This document shows, one piece after another, positions 10,519 through 19,242 of a DNA stretch of 64,000 bases; position 1 is the first letter of the stretch; each line of letters opens with the position of its first letter. Origin of the DNA: Flavobacteriales bacterium (GTDB lineage: Bacteria; Bacteroidota; Bacteroidia; DT-38); assembly GCA_013214975.1 (NCBI GenBank), contig JABSPR010000020.1, positions 1-64,000 of the forward strand, given 5' to 3'. A program made the translations under genes and the position numbers. The notes under the pieces are model-generated. The model ran no database searches. It had not been told where the DNA came from and was given only the letters and a program-made list of their open reading frames with translations.

Positions 10519-11445
10519 ATGAAAGTAACTGTGGTAGGTGCTGGTAACGTTGGTGCAACATGCGCAAATGTAATAGCACACAAAGAATTAGCTAACGAAA
10601 TAGTATTAGTAGATATTAAAGAAGGCCTTGCAGAAGGTAAATCTTTAGATATGTGGCAAACTGCTCCTATCAATATGTATGATTCGAGAATTATCGGTTC
10701 TACAAGTGATTATACCAAAACTGAAGGGTCTGATGTTGTTGTAATTACTTCAGGTATTCCTAGAAAACCAGGTATGACTAGAGATGATTTAATTTCTACA
10801 AATGCTGGTATTGTTAGAATGGTAACAGAAAATATCATTGCAGCTTCTCCTGATGCAATTATCATTATTGTATCAAACCCGTTAGATGTAATGACTTATT
10901 GTGCTTATTTATCTGCAAAAGTTGATTCTTCTAAAGTATTCGGGATGGCAGGTATTTTAGATACTGCTCGTTATAGAGCTTTCTTGGCCGAAGCGTTAGA
11001 TGTTTCTCCTAAGGATATTCAAGCTGTGTTAATGGGTGGTCATGGAGATACAATGGTTCCTTTACCTCGCTATACTACTGTTGGTGGTATTCCAGTTGCA
11101 GAATTGATTAGTGAAGCAGAATTAGAAGCTATTGTAGATAGAACGAAAAAAGGTGGCGGAGAATTAGTTAACCTTATGGGAACATCTGCTTGGTATGCTC
11201 CAGGTGCTGCTGCTGCTCAAATGGTAGAAGCGATTGTTAGAGATCAAAAACGAATCTTCCCAGTTTGTGCATGGTTGCAAGGTGAGTATGGAATGAAAGA
11301 CATCTACTTAGGCGTTCCTGTTAAATTAGGAAAGAATGGTATCGAAGAAATCATCGAATTAAAATTAAACGAAGCAGAAACTAAGTTGCTCGAAGAATCT
11401 GCTGTTGCAGTTCGTGAAGTAATGTCTGTTTTAGATAAGATGTAA
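10519..11445 (+). CDS. mdh: Malate dehydrogenase, NAD-dependent
   Basis: Interconverts malate and oxaloacetate in the TCA cycle. The Rossmann fold opens with GAGNVGAT (residues 7-14) and the acidic residue of LVDIKEG near 33 indicates NAD preference. The mobile specificity loop GIPRKPGMTRDDL (about 78-90) carries the two arginines typical of malate, rather than lactate, dehydrogenases. ILDTARYR holds the Asp and Arg of the active site, and GGHGDTMVP (about 172-180) the catalytic His. At 308 residues it belongs to the LDH-like MDH type. Monocistronic, ending in a strong terminator. Confidence 0.96.
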   Translation: MKVTVVGAGNVGATCANVIAHKELANEIVLVDIKEGLAEGKSLDMWQTAPINMYDSRIIGSTSDYTKTEGSDVVVITSGIPRKPGMTRDDLISTNAGIVRMVTENIIAASPDAIIIIVSNPLDVMTYCAYLSAKVDSSKVFGMAGILDTARYRAFLAEALDVSPKDIQAVLMGGHGDTMVPLPRYTTVGGIPVAELISEAELEAIVDRTKKGGGELVNLMGTSAWYAPGAAAAQMVEAIVRDQKRIFPVCAWLQGEYGMKDIYLGVPVKLGKNGIEEIIELKLNEAETKLLEESAVAVREVMSVLDKM

Positions 11446-11465
11446 TAACGATCTTATAATAGTTA

Positions 11466-11510
11466 ATTTAAATAAAAAAGGCTTCCATTGGAAGCCTTTT
11501 TTATTTAAAT
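11466..11510. terminator. Perfect 21-bp hairpin terminator after mdh
   Basis: The arms 11466-11486 and 11490-11510 are perfect inverted copies (core AAAAAAGGCTTCC / GGAAGCCTTTTTT) around the 3-nt loop ATT. The A- and T-runs let it work in both directions, so it can also end the minus-strand lipoprotein transcript. Confidence 0.9.
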
Positions 11511-11525
11511 AAGATTAGTAAGGTA

Positions 11526-11606
11526 TTAATCTGGATTAGTGAGATTGTCAGAATCTATATCCTTCGCAGTTCGAGAGCCAACTGCATAACGCAAGTGCAG
11601 CGGTTT
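11526..11606 (-). pseudogene. Degenerate duplicate of the 3' end of the lipoprotein gene
   Basis: The stretch 11545-11607 aligns with 11643-11707 (the last codons of the neighbouring gene) at about 45 of 63 positions with one 2-nt gap. Read on the minus strand it stays open and in frame with the upstream stop codon, giving GSRTAKDIDSDNLTNPD then stop, against the real end SGTACDADPDNDKIP. This looks like an old tandem duplication of a ~100-bp terminal segment now left untranslated. Confidence 0.6.
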
Positions 11607-11627
11607 ACGTTTCTGTTTAACTGGGAC

Positions 11628-12242
11628 TTATGGTATTTTGTCATTGTCAGGATCTGCATCACATGCAGTTCCTGAAAGCGTACTACATAATATAAGTGCC
11701 ACTGTTTGTTCACCTCGCTTATTGGTGATTTCCTTTAAAGCAATTCCCGAAATGTTTTCGTACTCATATATGTGATCTACATATAATTTTAATTTGTTTT
11801 CATCTAATTCTGAAATTGTGCTATCGTAAAATACCCAATTGTAAACATTGGTATAAAGAGACAAGCTTGCATCTTTCATTACCAGCCAATTTGTGTCGGC
11901 ATTAAATTCTAAAATTTCCGTGGGAACAGTGGCTGTACCATAAAAGAAAAAATCGTTACGGCTCAAGTCTTCAAACATTACCTTACCAGTGTAGTCTGTT
12001 GTTAAAAATTCATGGTAATTATCATCTAACCCACCTGGATACTCCGTTTTTCCACACGCCATTCTCACATAAGCACTATCAACAAGATTCGATGCATCAA
12101 CCGTACCTTGATATACAGCAACTAATAACTTAGCCTTGCCGTCGTCACACTTTTTACATGCAGGAAGGATTACAATAGCTATAAGTCCAGCTAGTAATGC
12201 CCATTTGATTCCCCATTTAGTTGGATTTGCTTTCACGTTCAT
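11628..12242 (-). CDS. Putative lipoprotein of unknown function
   Basis: The 204-residue product has a signal sequence ending in a lipobox, LPAC, with Cys at about 29 followed by KK. The rest reads as a soluble beta-rich domain (YQGTVDASNLVDSAYVRMAC, TDYTGKVMFEDLSRNDFFFY), somewhat like the Ig/transthyretin-type folds of Bacteroidetes surface lipoproteins. It ends in an Asp-rich CDADPDNDKIP. I do not recognise a family. A plausible promoter lies upstream, and its 3' end was apparently duplicated just downstream. Confidence 0.7.
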   Translation of the reverse strand: MNVKANPTKWGIKWALLAGLIAIVILPACKKCDDGKAKLLVAVYQGTVDASNLVDSAYVRMACGKTEYPGGLDDNYHEFLTTDYTGKVMFEDLSRNDFFFYGTATVPTEILEFNADTNWLVMKDASLSLYTNVYNWVFYDSTISELDENKLKLYVDHIYEYENISGIALKEITNKRGEQTVALILCSTLSGTACDADPDNDKIP

Positions 12243-12263
12243 GTTTATTTGATTTCAGAGGGT

Positions 12264-12294
12264 TAAATATACAACATATTTACGTACTTGTCAA
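12264..12294 (-). promoter_or_regulatory. Promoter of the putative lipoprotein gene
   Basis: On the minus strand TTG (12292-12294) is followed after 20 bp by TATATTTA (12264-12271), one base off TAnnTTTG. The start codon is 21 nt further on. Confidence 0.45.
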
Positions 12295-12411
12295 TTCGAG
12301 ATAAATGCAAATCAATGACAATTGCCTTGATAATGGTGTTGCATAATCTTCTAATCGCGAAATAAATGAATAATGCAGCATCTGTAATGACCATTGTATC
12401 ATTAGTTGTTT

Positions 12412-12419
12412 TATATTTG
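12412..12419 (+). promoter_or_regulatory. -7 promoter box of secDF
   Basis: TATATTTG fits TAnnTTTG and lies 32 nt before the secDF start codon. A TTG lies 15 bp upstream, closer than the preferred 19. Confidence 0.5.
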
Positions 12420-12451
12420 CGGATTCCAAAAACCGAGTAAGTATTATTATA

Positions 12452-15400
12452 ATGCAGAATAAGGCAGCAATTCAGATTTTTACAATCCTACTAGCAGTGG
12501 TTTGTATATACCATTTGTCATTTACGTGGGTAGTAAATAGTGTAGAGAACGATGCAAAAGCGTTCGCAAATGGAGATTCCCAAATAGAGTCCGATTACCT
12601 CGACTCAATGAAGAGTGTAGCGGTATATCCCATATTTGATCATACCTATGCAAAGTGTAAAACGAGTGAAATTAACTTAGGTCTCGATTTAAAAGGCGGA
12701 ATGAATGTTACTTTAGAAGTATCAGTAGTTGATATTCTTAAAGCATTGGCAAATAAGAGCCAAGATGAAACATTTCAAAAAGCATTAGTAACAGCAACAA
12801 AACTTCAGGAAATAAGAGGAGACGATTATATTGTATTGTTTAAAGAAGCATTTGAACAGATTGATCCTCAGGCAAAATTAGCTTCACCTTCAATTTTTGG
12901 TACGAGAGAAATGCAAGGGCGTATCAAGTACGAAAGTACCAATGATGAAGTAATTGCAGTATTGCAAAGAGAAGTCGATGCGGCTATTATAAGATCATTC
13001 CTTGTGTTAAGAACAAGAATTGATAAGTTCGGAGTTTCTCAGCCGAATATTCAACGTTTAGGTACTTCAGGACGAATCCAAATCGAATTACCAGGAGTTA
13101 AAGATCCTGAAAGAGTTAGGAAATTGCTTCAAGGAACTGCAAAATTGGAATTCTGGGAGACGCATACTAATCAGGAAATATATCCATTTTTAGCAAAGGC
13201 TAATGATGAACTTGCGAGATATGGCAAGGCTGAAACTATTAAAGAAACTGGAGCAGACTCTTTACAAACAGGTAGTGAAACGGAATCAAACGGAAATGAC
13301 GAAGAAACTGTAGAAGCAAAGTCTGATTCAACAGCGGTAGATTCATCAGAGAAATCGTTACTTGACCAAATTGCTAGTGGCGATGGTGGTACAGATGAAG
13401 ATGCTACTTTGAGTGACGCCGATAGAGAAAAAAATAATCCGTTGTTTTATAAACTGTCAGCTAACGTAGGGCAGGATGAGCAAGGTCAGAAAGTATTAGT
13501 GCGTGGGCCTGCGGTTGGGATTTGCTTGATTAAAGATACTGCAGCGGTAAATGAAATGTTGAGAATGCCAAGAATTAAGGCAATCTTTCCAGCTACGGCT
13601 AAGTTTTTATGGGCTGTAAAACCTTTTGATGATAAAGGAAAAGCGCTAAGACTGTATGCTATGAAAGTTGTGGACAGAGAAGGGAATGCTCCATTAGGCG
13701 GTGACGTAATAAAAAGTGCAAGCGGACAGTACGATCAGCTTTCTTCGCAAGCGGAAGTTAGAATGGTAATGTCGCCAGAGGGTACTAAGATTTGGAAAAG
13801 GCTTACCAGGGATAATAAAGGCAAGAGTATCGCCATTGTTTTAGATAACCATGTTTACTCTGCTCCAAATGTAATTAATGAGATTCCTAATGGTATATCG
13901 TCAATTACAGGAGACTTTAGTAAAAATGAGGCAGACGATTTAGCGAATATACTTGAGGCTGGAAAGTTACCAGCTCCTACCAAAGTGGTTGAAGAGGCTA
14001 TAGTTGGGCCTTCGTTAGGAGAAAAAGCAATCAACGATGGTGTAAGTTCTTTTGGAATAGCATTAATCATTGTGTTGTTATACATGATCTTTTATTATGG
14101 TAAAGCCGGTATAGCTTCAAATGTTGCTTTGTTTGCCAATATATTCTTCTTAATGGGTGTTCTGTCATCTGTTACTGCTGTATTAACATTGGCAGGAATT
14201 GCTGGTATCGTTTTAACAATTGGTATGTCGGTTGATGCAAACGTGCTCATCTATGAAAGGATCCGGGAGGAACTTGCCGCAGGAAAAGGCTTGCATTTGG
14301 CGATCTCCGACGGTTATAAAAAAGCATATTCGTCTATAATTGATGCGAACGTAACAACATTCTTAACAGGAGCGATACTATTTATATTCGGTTCGGGTCC
14401 AATTCAAGGATTCGCATTTACATTAATGGTAGGTATTGGAACTTCAATGTTCTCAGCAATCTTCATTACTCGAATGATCTTTACTTGGATGTTAGATAGG
14501 AATAAGGAAATTACCTTTTCAACGCGAATGACGGAAGGAGCCTTTAAGAATATTAAATTCTCATTCATAGGTAAACGAAAGCTTTACTATATGATTTCGG
14601 GAGTTGTTATTATTGCTGGATTAGCTTCAATGCTTGGAAGAGCCGAGCCGTTTGATTTAGGAGTTGATTTTAGTGGAGGTCGTTCTTATGTGATAGAATT
14701 CAAGAATGATGTAGCATCAGATGAAGTTAGTAAAGTTCTAACGGCAGACTTGATGAGTGCTCCTTCGGTTAAAACATTTGGTTCGGATAAAGTGATGAAA
14801 ATTACTACCAAATATTTAATTAACGATGTTAGCGAAGATGTTGAGAAAACCGTTTTAACGAAAGTCTATAATGGTTTGTCTCCTATAATAGGTTCTGATG
14901 TTAGTTTCGAAACTTTTAAATCGGACTACTTGCAAAGCTCGCAAAAAGTTGGACCTACTATTGCTGATGATATTAAAGTAAAAGCTGTTTGGTCAATCGT
15001 ATTCTCTTTAGTTATTATCTTCCTTTATATCTACGGTAGGTTTGGTTTTAAATGGCAATTGGGTATGGGTGCTTTGGTTGCGATATTCCATGATGTATTA
15101 GTTGTAATGTCGTGCTTCTCGTTATTGCACGGAATTATGCCATTTACAATGGAGATAGATCAAGCATTTATTGCAGCAATATTAACAGTTGTTGGTTATT
15201 CAATCAATGATACTGTGGTTGTGTTTGACAGAATTAGAGAGTACTTGGAATTGCATAAAAAGAAAGGCTTGTCAGACTTAATTGATAACGCGCTTAATGA
15301 TACTTTAAGTAGAACTTTTAATACTTCGATTACAATCTTTGTTGTGTTGTTGGCCATCTTCTTGTTTGGCGGAGAAGTTATAAAAGGATTTTCTTTCGCA

Positions 15401-15487
15401 CTACTTATTGGTGTTGTTGTTGGTACTTACTCTTCACTTTGTATTGCCACTCCAATTTATTACGAATTATCAAAGAAGAATTCTTAA
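12452..15487 (+). CDS. secDF: Protein translocase subunit SecDF (fused SecD-SecF)
   Basis: An inner-membrane motor that uses the proton gradient to help Sec-exported proteins leave the channel. The SecD half has a first membrane helix (6-29), LGLDLKGGMN (about 73), a large periplasmic domain, and a helix block with GMSVDANVLIYERIREEL (about 590). The SecF half starts near 700 with LGVDFSGGRSYVIEF and contains VGYSINDTVVVFDRIREYLE (about 915). Fusion into one 1011-residue chain is usual in this phylum. The periplasmic part carries an acidic Ser/Glu/Asp insert at about 262-330. The tatA gene follows at 21 bp. Confidence 0.96.
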   Translation: MQNKAAIQIFTILLAVVCIYHLSFTWVVNSVENDAKAFANGDSQIESDYLDSMKSVAVYPIFDHTYAKCKTSEINLGLDLKGGMNVTLEVSVVDILKALANKSQDETFQKALVTATKLQEIRGDDYIVLFKEAFEQIDPQAKLASPSIFGTREMQGRIKYESTNDEVIAVLQREVDAAIIRSFLVLRTRIDKFGVSQPNIQRLGTSGRIQIELPGVKDPERVRKLLQGTAKLEFWETHTNQEIYPFLAKANDELARYGKAETIKETGADSLQTGSETESNGNDEETVEAKSDSTAVDSSEKSLLDQIASGDGGTDEDATLSDADREKNNPLFYKLSANVGQDEQGQKVLVRGPAVGICLIKDTAAVNEMLRMPRIKAIFPATAKFLWAVKPFDDKGKALRLYAMKVVDREGNAPLGGDVIKSASGQYDQLSSQAEVRMVMSPEGTKIWKRLTRDNKGKSIAIVLDNHVYSAPNVINEIPNGISSITGDFSKNEADDLANILEAGKLPAPTKVVEEAIVGPSLGEKAINDGVSSFGIALIIVLLYMIFYYGKAGIASNVALFANIFFLMGVLSSVTAVLTLAGIAGIVLTIGMSVDANVLIYERIREELAAGKGLHLAISDGYKKAYSSIIDANVTTFLTGAILFIFGSGPIQGFAFTLMVGIGTSMFSAIFITRMIFTWMLDRNKEITFSTRMTEGAFKNIKFSFIGKRKLYYMISGVVIIAGLASMLGRAEPFDLGVDFSGGRSYVIEFKNDVASDEVSKVLTADLMSAPSVKTFGSDKVMKITTKYLINDVSEDVEKTVLTKVYNGLSPIIGSDVSFETFKSDYLQSSQKVGPTIADDIKVKAVWSIVFSLVIIFLYIYGRFGFKWQLGMGALVAIFHDVLVVMSCFSLLHGIMPFTMEIDQAFIAAILTVVGYSINDTVVVFDRIREYLELHKKKGLSDLIDNALNDTLSRTFNTSITIFVVLLAIFLFGGEVIKGFSFALLIGVVVGTYSSLCIATPIYYELSKKNS

Positions 15488-15508
15488 ATTTTGATTTATC
15501 TTGCAGGG

Positions 15509-15709
15509 ATGCAATATCTGTTTTTTAGTTTTGGAGGAGGTGAGATATTCGTTATTCTTCTAATCGTTTTAATATTATTTGGATCTAAGAAGATTCCGGA
15601 GCTTGCTCGTGGAATTGGAAAAGGCATTCGTGAAGTAAAAGATGCCACCAATGATATTAAAAGAGAAATAGCTAAAGGAGCCGAAGAAAAAGATAATAAC
15701 AAAAGCTAG
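15509..15709 (+). CDS. tatA: Twin-arginine translocase subunit TatA/TatE
   Basis: The 66-residue product has the TatA plan: a short N-terminus, one membrane helix ([17 protein letters not shown]), the FG hinge, then an amphipathic helix ([18 protein letters not shown]) and a charged tail. It forms the pore of the Tat pathway for folded proteins. I place the start at ATG 15509; an upstream in-frame TTG at 15491 would add six residues not typical of TatA. It is probably co-transcribed with secDF. No tatC is seen in the window. Confidence 0.9.
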   Translation: MQYLFFSFGGGEIFVILLIVLILFGSKKIPELARGIGKGIREVKDATNDIKREIAKGAEEKDNNKS

Positions 15710-15767
15710 AAGCTGCTTTGGGGAAGCGTTTTGATTCTCTTATAATCATTAATAATTTTACCTAAGA

Positions 15768-16718
15768 ATGGATTACTTAATGTTGCTTGGCGGGCTCTGT
15801 TTGCTCGTAGCTAGTGGGGAGTTTCTTGTAAGAGGAGCTGTTTACTTGGCAAGCAAGATGAAAGTTTCTTCTCTAGTAATAGGGATGACCGTTGTTTCCT
15901 TTGGTACGTCAGCCCCCGAGTTACTTGTTAGTCTTGAAGCAGCCTTAAATGGCCACGCAGATATTTGTATTGGTAACATTGTAGGTTCTAATATTGCCAA
16001 CCTTGCTCTTGTGCTAGGCTTAACAGCAATTGTTTTTCCTGTAGTGGTCGACAAAAATTCGGTTCGGGTAGATTGGCCTTTAATGTTCGGAGCAACATTA
16101 CTATTTGTCTATTTTATTTCAGATTCTGTTTTAAGTCATACCGAGGGATGGATATTTGTCTTCCTAATTGTCTCCATTGTTTTGTGGATGATTTGGAAAT
16201 CGAGGAAAGAACAAAAGGGCGAAGTAGAAGTTGAAAAAGCAGAAAGTGGTAAGAAAGAGATGTTGATTAACATATCATATCTTGCTGGAGCATTCGTTGG
16301 CTTGTACTTTGGTGCGGACTGGTTGGTGGAAGGGGCTGTTAATATTGCAGAGGACTTAGGTGTTGACGAGAAGCTTATCGGAGTAACTATAGTGTCGTTT
16401 GGAACGAGCTTACCAGAGTTGGTTACTTCTTTAGTTGCTGCATTTAGAAAAGAATCTGATATCTCGATTGGGAACTTGATTGGATCTAACCTGTTTAATA
16501 TTCTAGCCATTCTAGGGATTACTGCAGCCGTTAAGGAAATAGATGTTTCTTTTGATGCATTTTTCTACGATGTATCGTGGATGGTTGGGATTTCAATATT
16601 GGTTTTTCCATTAATGATGAATAAAATGAGTCTATCCAGAATTAAAGGTTTCCTATTATTCGCCTGCTATTGTGGATTCATGACTTTTACGATTTGCAGA
16701 AGCGTAAACTTATTGTAA
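15768..16718 (+). CDS. Calcium/sodium antiporter, CaCA family (YrbG-like)
   Basis: The 316-residue membrane protein has the two inverted alpha repeats of the cation/Ca exchanger superfamily: GMTVVSFGTSAPELLVSL with GNIVGSNIANLALVLG in the first half, and GVTIVSFGTSLPELVTSL with GNLIGSNLFNILAILG in the second. The two GTS-PEL motifs hold the ion-binding glutamates. About ten helices are evident, with a charged cytosolic loop near residues 145-165. The gene lies 58 bp after tatA, on the same strand. Confidence 0.93.
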   Translation: MDYLMLLGGLCLLVASGEFLVRGAVYLASKMKVSSLVIGMTVVSFGTSAPELLVSLEAALNGHADICIGNIVGSNIANLALVLGLTAIVFPVVVDKNSVRVDWPLMFGATLLFVYFISDSVLSHTEGWIFVFLIVSIVLWMIWKSRKEQKGEVEVEKAESGKKEMLINISYLAGAFVGLYFGADWLVEGAVNIAEDLGVDEKLIGVTIVSFGTSLPELVTSLVAAFRKESDISIGNLIGSNLFNILAILGITAAVKEIDVSFDAFFYDVSWMVGISILVFPLMMNKMSLSRIKGFLLFACYCGFMTFTICRSVNLL

Positions 16719-16740
16719 AATAAAATTATTCTTGAAAACA

Positions 16741-16799
16741 AGGGGGTAAGTTATAAAAAAATGGGTTTTTATAGCGATTTGTTGAAAAAAACAGGGGGT
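16741..16799 (+). repeat. Direct repeat AGGGGGT (two copies) upstream of glnN
   Basis: AGGGGGT occurs at 16741-16747 and 16793-16799, 52 bp apart, which is close to five helical turns. The second copy lies in the spacer of the candidate upstream glnN promoter. It could be an operator pair; this is inference from spacing. Confidence 0.35.
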
Positions 16800-16808
16800 G
16801 TATCTTTG
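16778..16808 (+). promoter_or_regulatory. Upstream glnN promoter, TTTG-N19-TATCTTTG
   Basis: TTTG at 16778-16781, exactly 19 bp, then TATCTTTG at 16801-16808: a full match to the Bacteroidetes housekeeping promoter, about 90 nt upstream of the glnN start. Confidence 0.7.
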
Positions 16809-16847
16809 AAAATAGCTATTTCTTCAGATTTAACCGGATTGTATTAA

Positions 16848-16855
16848 TATCTTTG
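16848..16855 (+). promoter_or_regulatory. Downstream glnN -7 box
   Basis: A second TATCTTTG 42 nt before the start codon, without a clear TTTG partner. It suggests a second, possibly activator-dependent, start site. Confidence 0.45.
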
Positions 16856-16897
16856 TGCAAGTTGTTCTAATTAATCAATTTCATAAAAAATAAAGTT

Positions 16898-19084
16898 ATG
16901 TCATCATTAAGATTTCGCGCAGTACAAGATATATTGGATAGAGAGCCCCTAATAATAGAGAATCAAGGAGAGTCGTTAGCAGAGCAGTTTGGAGCTAATG
17001 TATTCAATAAGGTATCTATGAAAAAACATCTTTCAAACGATATCTTTAAAAAAGTGAATCATTCCATAGCTGGAGGTAAAAGATTAGATAGAGAGATAGC
17101 TGGTCAAGTTGCAACGGGAATGAGAACTTGGGCAATGACAAAAGGTGCTACACATTACACACATTGGTTTCAACCTTTAACTGGATTAACTGCTGAAAAA
17201 CACGATGGTTTTTTTGAAACAACTGGTGATGGTGAAGCAATTGATCACTTTGGTGGAGCACAATTGGTACAGCAAGAGCCAGATGCTTCTAGTTTCCCTA
17301 ATGGTGGAATAAGAAATACTTTCGAAGCTCGTGGTTACACAGCATGGGATCCAACATCTCCGGCTTTTGTAATGGGCACAACGTTATGTATTCCTACTGT
17401 ATTTGTTGCATATACAGGTGAAGCATTGGACTTTAAAACGCCATTACTTAAAACCATTTCTGCAATCGATAAAGCAGCAACCGATGTCTGTCAATATTTT
17501 GATAAAAAAACGTCAAAGGTTATTACTACTCTCGGTTGGGAGCAAGAATATTTTTTAATTGATTACGCACTTACAAATGCACGACCAGATATTATCCTTA
17601 CTGGAAGAACATTATTTGGTCATTTGTCTTCGAAAGGTCAACAGTTAGACGATCATTATTTTGGATCGATCCCTGAAAGAGCTAAGGCGTTTATGGAAGA
17701 CTTCGAATGTGAAGCTATTAGATTAGGAATACCTGTTAAAACAAGACACAATGAAGTAGCGCCTAATCAGTTTGAATGCGCTCCGATATTTGAAGAGTTA
17801 AACTTAGCTGTTGATCACAATCAATTGTTGATGGATGTTCTTGAGACTGTTGGGAGAAAGCATAAGTTTAAAGTATTGATGCATGAAAAACCTTTTGCTA
17901 ATGTGAACGGTTCAGGTAAACACAATAACTGGTCGTTAGCAACTGATTCAGGTGAAAACTTATTGAGTCCAGGCAATACACCAAAAAGCAACCTTCGATT
18001 CTTAACATTCTTTGTAAATACAATTAAGGCAGTTCATGAGCACAGTGACCTGATAAGAGCATGTATTACAAGTGCTGGAAACGACCACCGATTAGGTGCT
18101 AACGAAGCTCCACCAGCAATTATGTCTGTATTTATTGGAACAGAATTAAGTGCAGTTTTGGATGAAGTAGAGAAAAGAGTCTCTGGTAATAAAATGTCAA
18201 CAGAAGATAAGACACATTTAAAACTTGATATCGGAAAGATTCCAAGCATCCTATTAGATAATACAGACAGAAACAGAACATCTCCTTTTGCTTTTACAGG
18301 AAATAAATTTGAGTTAAGAGCAGTTGGTTCTCAAGCAAACTGTTCTTCATCAATGATTGTTTTAAATACCATCGTTGCAAAGCAATTACAAGAGTTTAAA
18401 AAATCGGTAGACGCATTAATTGCTAAAGGAACCAAAAAGGATGAAGCCATCTTGAAGATTTTGAAAAAGTATATAGTGGAGTCGAAAGCGATTCGTTTTG
18501 AAGGAAATGGCTATGGTGACGAATGGGTTAAAGAAGCTGAGAAAAGAGGTTTGGCTAATATTAAAACTACTCCACATGCCCTTGACGCCATGGTATCTGA
18601 TAAAACTAAAAAGCTTTACACAGAGCTTGGGATTTTATCTGAAGTTGAATTAGAGGCGAGATATGAGATTGAACTTGAAAACTATAAATTAAAAATCCAG
18701 ATAGAATCTAGGATGATTGGAGATTTAGCACTAAATCAAATTATCCCGACTGCAATCGAATATCAAAACTTGTTAGTGAACAACGTTAATGGGTTGAAAA
18801 ACATAATGGGGACTAAGTTTAAAACAACTGCTGCAAGCCAATTAAGAACAATCGAAAAGATTTCTGCTCATATAACAGCAATTGAGGAAAATGTTGAATT
18901 AATGGTAGCCGCAAGAAAAAAGATTAATAAAATCGAAAATGCGAGTAAGTCAGCAAGAGGATACTGTGAAAAAGTAATTCCATTTTTTGAAGTAATTAGA
19001 AGTCACGTTGATAAATTGGAGGTTTTGGTAGATGACAAAATGTGGCCATTGCCAAAATATAGGGAGATGCTGTTTACTAAATAA
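16898..19084 (+). CDS. glnN: Glutamine synthetase type III
   Basis: Makes glutamine from glutamate, ammonia and ATP, the entry point for nitrogen. At 728 residues it has the size of the GSIII class typical of Bacteroidetes, and the class motifs are clear: GWEQEYFLID (about 208), KTRHNEVAPNQFECAPIFEE (about 281), VNGSGKHNNWSLATD (about 338) and a substrate Arg region DRNRTSPFAFTGNKFELRAV near 455-475. A C-terminal helical region (about 560-728) is specific to GSIII. The gene is monocistronic behind two promoter candidates, in line with nitrogen control. Confidence 0.95.
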   Translation: MSSLRFRAVQDILDREPLIIENQGESLAEQFGANVFNKVSMKKHLSNDIFKKVNHSIAGGKRLDREIAGQVATGMRTWAMTKGATHYTHWFQPLTGLTAEKHDGFFETTGDGEAIDHFGGAQLVQQEPDASSFPNGGIRNTFEARGYTAWDPTSPAFVMGTTLCIPTVFVAYTGEALDFKTPLLKTISAIDKAATDVCQYFDKKTSKVITTLGWEQEYFLIDYALTNARPDIILTGRTLFGHLSSKGQQLDDHYFGSIPERAKAFMEDFECEAIRLGIPVKTRHNEVAPNQFECAPIFEELNLAVDHNQLLMDVLETVGRKHKFKVLMHEKPFANVNGSGKHNNWSLATDSGENLLSPGNTPKSNLRFLTFFVNTIKAVHEHSDLIRACITSAGNDHRLGANEAPPAIMSVFIGTELSAVLDEVEKRVSGNKMSTEDKTHLKLDIGKIPSILLDNTDRNRTSPFAFTGNKFELRAVGSQANCSSSMIVLNTIVAKQLQEFKKSVDALIAKGTKKDEAILKILKKYIVESKAIRFEGNGYGDEWVKEAEKRGLANIKTTPHALDAMVSDKTKKLYTELGILSEVELEARYEIELENYKLKIQIESRMIGDLALNQIIPTAIEYQNLLVNNVNGLKNIMGTKFKTTAASQLRTIEKISAHITAIEENVELMVAARKKINKIENASKSARGYCEKVIPFFEVIRSHVDKLEVLVDDKMWPLPKYREMLFTK

Positions 19085-19242
19085 GTGTTTCTTGTTTTCG
19101 TAGTTTGGCCTGTATTTGGGCGCTGATCGTAATTTTACGCAAATTATTATAATCCAATAGCAGGCATTCAATATCAATGAATTGTCAGTTATTGGGTTAG
19201 TTGTTAAAAAAATCGTTATTTTGGTCTACTATTTAACCAAAA

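Noticed and set aside
12367..12441. 24-codon hydrophobic frame upstream of secDF
   Set aside because: It overlaps the secDF promoter box and has no supporting signal; length is within chance.
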